The notes under the pieces: generated by a model | Told to the model about the DNA's origin: nothing | Database searches by the model: none | What the model saw: only the letters and a program-made list of their open reading frames with translations | Made by a program: the position numbers and the translations under genes | In this document: positions 6,898-10,800 of the stretch, one piece after another | How positions within the stretch are numbered: position 1 is the first letter of the stretch | Layout of the letters: each line of letters begins with the position of its first letter | From: an uncultured Collinsella sp. | GTDB taxonomy: Bacteria > Actinomycetota > Coriobacteriia > Coriobacteriales > Coriobacteriaceae | Length of the DNA: 10,800 bases | Direction of reading: 5' to 3' | NCBI GenBank assembly: GCA_900542175.1 | Contig: UQNC01000056.1 | Coordinates: 1-10,800 of the forward strand

Positions 6898-7779
6898 TTA
6901 AAGGATCTCGATCTCAAAGCCGCGGGTAACGGTCTCCCCCGGCTTGGCCACCAGGCAGCCGCGCTTGTGCTCCAGAATATCGTCCTCGTCGGAGCAGGTG
7001 GACAGGCCGCCCCACGGCTCCACGGCCACAAAGTCACCCTCGGGCTTGCTCCACACAATCAGGTACGGCATATCGGGGAACGTCAGGCGCACGCCCTTGT
7101 CCTCGGTCTTCTTGGTCAGCGTAACCACGCGGCTCTCGAGCACGTCAAAGATGGTCTCCGCGAAGTCAAAGAGTTCGTGGGTCAGCGGCAGGTCATGGCC
7201 AACCATCGGGTTCTTGCTGCGATGCTCAACATCAATCAGGCCCGTCGAGGGAACGGCAGTACAGAGCTCGGCGGCCTCGCGCTGCTCAAAACGGAGCTCG
7301 TAGTCGTCATAGGACTCGCCCTCGTCAAGCGGGCACTTAAAGCCAGGGTGACCGCCCACAAAGAACGGCATGTCCTCGGTGCTCTCATTGGTCACCTCGT
7401 ACGACACGGCCACCTTCTCCGCATCGATCGTGTAACGAGCAACGATCTTAAACGGATACGGGTACTGCTCGAGCAACTCGGCATGGTCGGCAGAGCTTAA
7501 GCTCAGCACAACCATGTTGTCGCTCTGCTCCTCGAGCTTCCACTCCTGCTTGCGAGCAAAGCCGTGGCGGGCGAGCTTGACCTCGCGGCCGCCCATGGTC
7601 ATTGCGCGACCGTCACGAAGGCCGCCGCAGATCGGGAAACAAATGGGTGCCTGGCCCGACCACACCGCCGGGTCGCCCTGCCACAGGTACTCACGGCCGT
7701 TGGCCGTAATAGAAGTGAACGACCCGCCCGCCGTGCTCAGTGCCACGCGGATAGAACCGTTATCAAGAACAAACTCCAT
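6898..7779 (-). CDS. aldose 1-epimerase family protein, LacX-like
   Basis: This 293-residue galactose-mutarotase-like beta-sandwich protein probably interconverts anomers of a sugar or sugar phosphate in the cytoplasm. Catalytic-type residues are visible: H72 in ARHGFARK, H144 in FVGGHPGF and E254 in AVEPWGG. The sequence resembles LacX, the epimerase-like protein encoded with lacABCD in lactococci (recalled), more than classical GalM, which is longer. The ATG at 7779 follows a purine-rich AAGGGAAGG; an ATG at 7812 would add 11 residues (MAGCRKKGKAP) before the conserved start. It lies between lacB and lacC on the same strand, so it is probably co-transcribed with them. The true substrate of LacX proteins is uncertain, so the specific reaction is an inference. 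Confidence 0.86.
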   Translation of the reverse strand: MEFVLDNGSIRVALSTAGGSFTSITANGREYLWQGDPAVWSGQAPICFPICGGLRDGRAMTMGGREVKLARHGFARKQEWKLEEQSDNMVVLSLSSADHAELLEQYPYPFKIVARYTIDAEKVAVSYEVTNESTEDMPFFVGGHPGFKCPLDEGESYDDYELRFEQREAAELCTAVPSTGLIDVEHRSKNPMVGHDLPLTHELFDFAETIFDVLESRVVTLTKKTEDKGVRLTFPDMPYLIVWSKPEGDFVAVEPWGGLSTCSDEDDILEHKRGCLVAKPGETVTRGFEIEIL

Positions 7780-7978
7780 AGGAGCCTTCCCTTTCTTACG
7801 ACAGCCCGCCAAGTCAATAGGGCTGATAGAAAACCGGCCCGCGCCCCCTCACAGAAACGCGAGCCGTCAATTGAAAAGCTGCAGAATACCGGGTTCCGCC
7901 AAAACGAAGCCCACAAGCTCAGCAAGCAAACGTGTTATCGGAGCAGCTTACTGAACCAGAAAGCTTCGCAACAACAGC
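7780..7978 (-). other. leader of the epimerase gene
   Basis: About 200 bases between element B and the epimerase start hold no gene. A 6-bp hairpin CAGCCC/GGGCTG (7802-7807 / 7820-7825) lies just upstream of the ribosome site. No convincing promoter was found, so transcription may continue from lacAB. Confidence 0.35.
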
Positions 7979-8150
7979 GGTAACCCCACAGGTACCCCCC
8001 AACGTCAGCGAGAAGTCAGCTGGCGAGGCAAGGTGCCGTGAAGCGAGGCGGCATTGACCTTCTGGTCATGCCGCCGAAGCTGAACGGCAGATTGCCCGCC
8101 AGATGGCTTCGCAGCGTCGGCCGGTCCGGCGTTCGGTAGAACGCCGGAAC
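7979..8150. ncRNA. structured intergenic element B (covarying partner of element A)
   Basis: The hairpin order matches element A. P0 is GGTA(a)CC/GGTACC (7979-7985/7991-7996). P1 (8012-8025/8097-8110) has 14 positions with one U-G and one G-A pair. Inside it are GCAA/TTGC (8028-8031/8092-8095), P2 TGCCGT/ACGGCA (8034-8039/8084-8089) and P3 GGCGGCAT-T-GACC closed on TTCT (8047-8075). P4 is TCCGGCGTTC/GAACGCCGGA with loop GGTA (8125-8148). Cores identical to A include CAACG, CAGCGA, GCAAGG, GCATTGACCTT, TGGTCATGCC, AGATTGC and GCAGCGTCG. Measured from CAACG, the span to the end of P4 is 151 bases in both, and the P3 and P4 loops fall at the same offsets. It sits 3-5 bases after the lacB stop and within the lacB-epimerase gap of 374 bases. 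Function and transcribed strand are unknown. Confidence 0.6.
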
Positions 8151-8153
8151 CCC

Positions 8154-8678
8154 TTAGTCGTGGTACTCGCCGCGGTCCCACTTCTCGAGGAACTCGTCAA
8201 AGAAGTGCGGGTCAGCCTGAGCCTCGGCGTCGGCCTTATTGCAGGCATCGATCTTGGCGATCAGGGCATCGTGCTCGGGGGTCTTCTCGTAGGGCTCCTC
8301 CAGGAAGGCAAGCATGATATCGGCCATCAGGAACTCGCCGGCGATCTTGCCACCAAAGCCCACGATGTTGGCGTTGAGCTCGCGACGGGCATACAGGGCA
8401 GAGGTCATGTCGCGGACCAGGGCGCAGCGGGCGCCGGGAACCTTGTTGACGGCGTTGGTGATGCCGATGCCGGTGCCGCACAGGGCCACGCCAAAGTCGG
8501 CCTTGCCGCTGGCAACAGCCTCGCCCACGGCCTTGCCATAGATGGGATAGTGCGTACGGGTGTGGCTGTAGGTGCCGCAGTCGAGCACCTTGTAGCCAGC
8601 CTGCTCCAGGCGGTCGGCCAGATAGATCTTCTCGTCCGTAACGATATGGTCGCAACCGATTGCGATGGTCTTCTTCAT
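8154..8678 (-). CDS. lacB: galactose-6-phosphate isomerase subunit LacB
   Basis: This 174-residue RpiB/LacAB-family protein is the larger subunit of the heteromultimeric isomerase that converts galactose-6-phosphate to tagatose-6-phosphate. Visible features are IAIGCDHIVTDEK (5-17), SHTRTHYPIYG (38-48), the CGTGIGITNAVNKVPG loop (67-82) with the catalytic-type C67, SALYARRELNAN (93-104) and the LacB-specific tail FLEKWDRGEYHD. Length and tail match LacB of Gram-positive cocci closely. The ATG at 8678 follows GAAAGGA. The gene starts 63 bases after lacA and forms an operon with it. Element B begins directly after its stop. Confidence 0.94.
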   Translation of the reverse strand: MKKTIAIGCDHIVTDEKIYLADRLEQAGYKVLDCGTYSHTRTHYPIYGKAVGEAVASGKADFGVALCGTGIGITNAVNKVPGARCALVRDMTSALYARRELNANIVGFGGKIAGEFLMADIMLAFLEEPYEKTPEHDALIAKIDACNKADAEAQADPHFFDEFLEKWDRGEYHD

Positions 8679-8741
8679 CAGAACGTCCTTTCGTCTGAAT
8701 TCACAAGTTGAGGTAGAAGTTCGAGTTCTCGGTGGCTCTCG

Positions 8742-9170
8742 TTAGGCCATCTTGTTGAGCATGTCGACACGGATCTGGTGACGGCCGCCGGCGTACTGTG
8801 CACGCAGGAACTCGCGGGCGATCTTCTTGGCGACCTCGGTGCCCACAACGCCCGGGCCCATGGTGACCATGCGCGAGCCGTTGTGCTCGCGGGTCATGTA
8901 AGCGGAACGCTCGTCGGAAATGTTGGCGACGACCATGCCCTTGATCTTGACGGCGGCCATATAGGAACCGACGCCGTACTTATCGAATGCAAAGCCCTGG
9001 GAATCCTTGTGCTCCAGCAGGTCCTTGGCAACGGCGGTCGCGGAATCGACAAAGTCCGCGGCAGGGGTCTCGGAATAGTCGACGACCTCGTGACCGTCGG
9101 CGATGAGCATCTCCTTGATGGACTCCTTCATCGACATACCGTCGGCATCGGAAGCGATTACAACCCTCAT
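8742..9170 (-). CDS. lacA: galactose-6-phosphate isomerase subunit LacA
   Basis: This 142-residue protein is the small subunit of galactose-6-phosphate isomerase. It has the RpiB-like fold start VVIASDADGMSMKES (3-17). In place of the catalytic CGTG loop it shows DKYGVGSY (63-70), so, as is usual for LacA, the cysteine is supplied by LacB. KIKGMVVANISDERSAYMTR (75-94) and the tail GGRHQIRVDMLNKM (128-141) are characteristic. The ATG at 9170 follows a strong AGGAGG. It is the first gene of the lac cluster and has a leader of over 200 bases with operator-like repeats. Confidence 0.94.
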   Translation of the reverse strand: MRVVIASDADGMSMKESIKEMLIADGHEVVDYSETPAADFVDSATAVAKDLLEHKDSQGFAFDKYGVGSYMAAVKIKGMVVANISDERSAYMTREHNGSRMVTMGPGVVGTEVAKKIAREFLRAQYAGGRHQIRVDMLNKMA

Positions 9171-9188
9171 GACATCCTCCTTGAGAGA

Positions 9189-9202
9189 TACGCAGGTGCG
9201 TA
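9189..9202. promoter_or_regulatory. short palindrome in the lacA leader
   Basis: TACGCAGGTGCGTA is a 6-bp perfect inverted repeat with a 2-base centre, about 9 bases upstream of the lacA ribosome site. It could bind a protein; the loop is too small for a good RNA hairpin. Confidence 0.3.
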
Positions 9203-9227
9203 GTTCCTGTTTGGAAGTGTTGAATCG

Positions 9228-9251
9228 CGTTCAGGTCCGGGCATCTGAACG
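9228..9251 (-). promoter_or_regulatory. hairpin in the lacA leader
   Basis: CGTTCAG (9228-9234) and CTGAACG (9245-9251) form a perfect 7-bp stem with a 10-base loop, extendable by G-U and C-G pairs. The arms contain the same GTTCA/TGAAC word as the operator-like repeats upstream, so it may be a regulator site rather than an RNA structure. Confidence 0.35.
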
Positions 9252-9264
9252 TGCGGTTCTTCAC

Positions 9265-9299
9265 TGTTCGTGTTTATTTGAACACATTCGAACATAAAC
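9265..9299. promoter_or_regulatory. operator-like TGTTC repeats upstream of lacA
   Basis: The block holds TGTTCG (9265-9270), TGAACA (9279-9284) and CGAACA (9289-9294), the last two in direct repeat with a 10-base period, framed by GTTTAT/ATAAAC (9272-9277 / 9294-9299). ATGTGTTCAA, the reverse complement of 9278-9287, recurs at 9394-9403. Such phased direct and inverted repeats suit a DeoR-type regulator such as LacR, but no such gene is in the window. A lacA promoter was not assigned with confidence. Confidence 0.45.
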
Positions 9300-9393
9300 T
9301 GCAACAACTATTTGTTTATCTTTGTTCTTTTTTGAGCAAATACCGTTCACAGGTGATTGCTGACCGTTTGGACCCGGCGCGGACGTAGCGACC

Positions 9394-9403
9394 ATGTGTT
9401 CAA
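9394..9403. promoter_or_regulatory. distal ATGTGTTCAA site upstream of lacA
   Basis: ATGTGTTCAA is the exact inverted copy of 9278-9287, 116 bp away, next to the terminator of the upstream gene. It could be a second operator half-site for looping. Confidence 0.35.
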
Positions 9404-9443
9404 CAAACAAAAGGGCGGCCGAGAACGTGTCTCGACCGCCCTT
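9404..9443 (-). terminator. intrinsic terminator of the membrane protein gene
   Basis: A 14-position stem with one mismatched pair (9411-9424 / 9430-9443) and a 5-base loop. On the minus strand it is followed by TTTTGTTTG (9412 to 9404). It lies 34 bases after the stop codon and insulates lacA from the upstream gene. Confidence 0.88.
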
Positions 9444-9477
9444 CTCACGGTTGATCTTCCAAAGATCGCTTTGCCGC

Positions 9478-10500
9478 CTACTCAGACTGCCCGCTCTTCT
9501 TGGCATGTTTGGACGGACCGCTCATGAAACGACCCGTCAGATAGTTCGCGGGACCGGAGATATCGATCCCCAGCAGCACGTGTCCTAGCCATAGGAACGC
9601 CGCGAGCACCAGTAGAGGAATCACACACGAGGTCACTATCATTACGATGACGCCTTCGATGAGGTCGGTCACCTGCTGCACGATCTCGTCGGTCATCTGC
9701 TTGACACCGCTGGTTACCGACGTAACAAGGCTCGATGCCCCATCGGTCAACTGCTCGAGCACGTTTTTGGACTCCGTGGCCTCGGATTTTTTCTTGTTCG
9801 ATTTTGAGCTGGTCTCGGCTGACTTGTCCGTGGTGTCGGCTGCGTCCGCAGCCTTTTGCTCAGCTTGCTCAATACTTACGCGATACGTTTCATCGACCTT
9901 CTGCGACACCCATACGCTCGCAGGCACGAGTGCCATGCCGATCACGGCAACCACCAGCACGCGTGTCGCCACACGGCGCAGGACAGCGCTCGTGCTCCAG
10001 CGCCCGTGAATGCCGAGCGACACCGCAAAGAGCACTAACGCAAACGGGATTAAGATGCCCAGGCCAACCGACCACAAAATCGTGAGCAGATATTTCTCTA
10101 GGTATAGCACGGCAAGCACGATACCAAGGTTGCCTGAAAGCTGCGCGAGCTGCTCGGCAACCGGCGTTCCCGTATCACCCGGCAGTGCGGTAATGCCCGC
10201 AGACAGCGCCACGCACGAGGTCGTGAGCGCCAAAACATTGCCCTTCTTTTGATCGATGACCTCGATGGTGGAGTCCCAAGTTTTGGTATCGGCGAAATGC
10301 GGACGAGCTACAAAGCCCGACAGCAACGCCAGCACCACGAGCGCAACGATGATACCGATCTGCAGTTTTTTGTTTGCGCACACGACATCGGACAGGCTGG
10401 GCTGCAGCTCGGTTACCGTCGTGTGCTCGGTTATCTGGACAGGACGCCCATGAGCCATCTCGTGCGCGTCTCTTTTTTGTATTGACCCGTTATCCGGCAT
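9478..10500 (-). CDS. multi-pass membrane protein of unknown function
   Basis: I do not recognise this 340-residue protein. After a polar N-terminal tail (1-45) come hydrophobic segments at about 46-65, 88-104 (weak), 124-142, 143-164 and 179-198. A charged, low-complexity linker (about 201-248, rich in A, S, K, D and E) leads into an amphipathic stretch (about 249-280, LTDGASSLVTSVTSGVKQ), and a final long hydrophobic segment spans about 283-311 before a basic tail. No signal peptide, catalytic motif or transporter signature was seen. The ATG at 10500 follows GAGGAGG with a 7-base spacer, and a candidate -10 TATACT lies upstream. It is a single-gene unit bounded by its own terminator, so a link with the lac genes downstream is not implied. 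Confidence 0.75.
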   Translation of the reverse strand: MPDNGSIQKRDAHEMAHGRPVQITEHTTVTELQPSLSDVVCANKKLQIGIIVALVVLALLSGFVARPHFADTKTWDSTIEVIDQKKGNVLALTTSCVALSAGITALPGDTGTPVAEQLAQLSGNLGIVLAVLYLEKYLLTILWSVGLGILIPFALVLFAVSLGIHGRWSTSAVLRRVATRVLVVAVIGMALVPASVWVSQKVDETYRVSIEQAEQKAADAADTTDKSAETSSKSNKKKSEATESKNVLEQLTDGASSLVTSVTSGVKQMTDEIVQQVTDLIEGVIVMIVTSCVIPLLVLAAFLWLGHVLLGIDISGPANYLTGRFMSGPSKHAKKSGQSE

Positions 10501-10538
10501 TTGGATACCTCCTCATTCCGGCGTTTAATGCGAAAGGA

Positions 10539-10544
10539 AGTATA
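10539..10544 (-). promoter_or_regulatory. candidate -10 box of the membrane protein gene
   Basis: TATACT on the minus strand, 38 bases before the ATG. No clear -35 was seen at 16-18 bases. Confidence 0.35.
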
Positions 10545-10593
10545 CCCACCGAGCAAAAATCGAACGGGAGGACCAACGGAGCGCACCAAGACT

Positions 10594-10634
10594 GTCCCCA
10601 ATGACTAGTCGTTTAAGAACGCCCCCAATGACTA
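10594..10634. repeat. dispersed repeat piece sharing 26 bases with 5677-5702
   Basis: CCCCAATGACTA occurs twice in direct orientation (10596-10607 and 10623-10634) around GTCGTTTAAGAACG. Bases 10600-10625 are the exact reverse complement of 5677-5702. Here the elements are direct, whereas at 5654-5724 the same outer word is inverted, so the two copies are rearranged forms of one repeat family. Confidence 0.65.
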
Positions 10635-10645
10635 TCTCGGGATGA

Positions 10646-10710
10646 GTTGCGGTGGAATAGGGATTGTTTTGCGCCCGCCGGCCCCTATTCAGCCCCTATT
10701 TCACCGCAAC
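10646..10710. repeat. long hairpin repeat
   Basis: GTTGCGGTGGAATAGGG (10646-10662) pairs with CCCTATTTCACCGCAAC (10694-10710) over 17 bp with a single G-T pair; the loop is 31 bases. GCCCCTATT occurs twice in direct repeat (10681-10689 and 10692-10700). No U-tract follows, so it is not a standard terminator. Confidence 0.6.
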
Positions 10711-10743
10711 TTGAAGGAGAGCAGAAAAAGCCCTGCCGCGGGT

Positions 10744-10769
10744 AGTGAACTGCATCCCATTTCTTGGAC
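10744..10769 (-). repeat. right copy of a 26-base inverted pair
   Basis: Reverse-complement partner of 10-35, with one mismatch in 26. It lies in the non-coding right edge of the window, after the hairpin repeat. Beyond 10769 to the window end I see no gene. Confidence 0.7.
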
Positions 10770-10800
10770 TTTGAAATTAAGGTTCGAGAAAAGGGAGGCA

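Noticed and set aside
5963..6901. Long open frame on the plus strand opposite lacC (312 codons)
   Set aside because: It is antisense to a well-supported LacC; no motif or ribosome site.
5731..8150. The structured elements as integron attC sites, because they follow stop codons
   Set aside because: They lack the GTTRRRY core sites at both ends, and the lac genes are a coherent metabolic set, not cassettes.
7979..8150. Element B as a known riboswitch controlling the epimerase gene
   Set aside because: I could not match the core words to any riboswitch class I know, and element A has no minus-strand gene downstream, so a shared upstream-control role does not fit.

Overview
The window looks like chromosome from a high-GC, gut-type member of the Coriobacteriia, most like Collinsella. 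This rests on the codon and GC bias, a GalK/GalT pair and LacA/LacB/LacC proteins of Gram-positive type, an FprA-type flavodiiron protein of anaerobes, and several short dispersed palindromic repeats between genes. The genus call is recognition from memory and inference, not a database result.

Layout from left to right. Bases 78-1238 (minus) encode an FprA-type flavodiiron protein. Bases 1368-2399 (minus) encode a LacI-family repressor, divergent from galK (2738-3943, plus), which overlaps galT (3934-5562, plus). The 338-bp divergent gap carries three near-identical operator-like sites. A strong terminator ends galKT. Facing it on the minus strand is a second galactose cluster: lacA (9170-8742), lacB (8678-8154), a LacX-like aldose 1-epimerase (7779-6898) and lacC (6841-5906). 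Upstream of lacA, on the same strand, lies an unrecognised multi-pass membrane protein (10500-9478) with its own terminator.

The two gene sets together could handle galactose by two routes. GalK and GalT make and use galactose-1-phosphate (Leloir). LacAB and LacC take galactose-6-phosphate through tagatose-6-phosphate to tagatose-1,6-bisphosphate. A mutarotase-type enzyme sits between them. No galE, lacD, sugar transporter, PTS gene or LacR regulator is present here, so each route must be completed elsewhere.

The most unusual content is between genes. Two elements of about 170 bp (5731-5904 and 7979-8150) share the same hairpin architecture, the same spacing and identical core segments, while their stems differ by compensatory base changes. 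Each ends within a few bases of the stop codon of a minus-strand lac gene (lacC and lacB). They look like two members of an intergenic structured RNA or structured repeat family that I cannot name. The gaps at both ends and in the middle also hold other dispersed inverted repeats: a 26-base pair at the two window ends, a 26-base tract shared by 5677-5702 and 10600-10625, and a long hairpin at 10646-10710. I saw no tRNA, rRNA, CRISPR array, transposase or phage gene.
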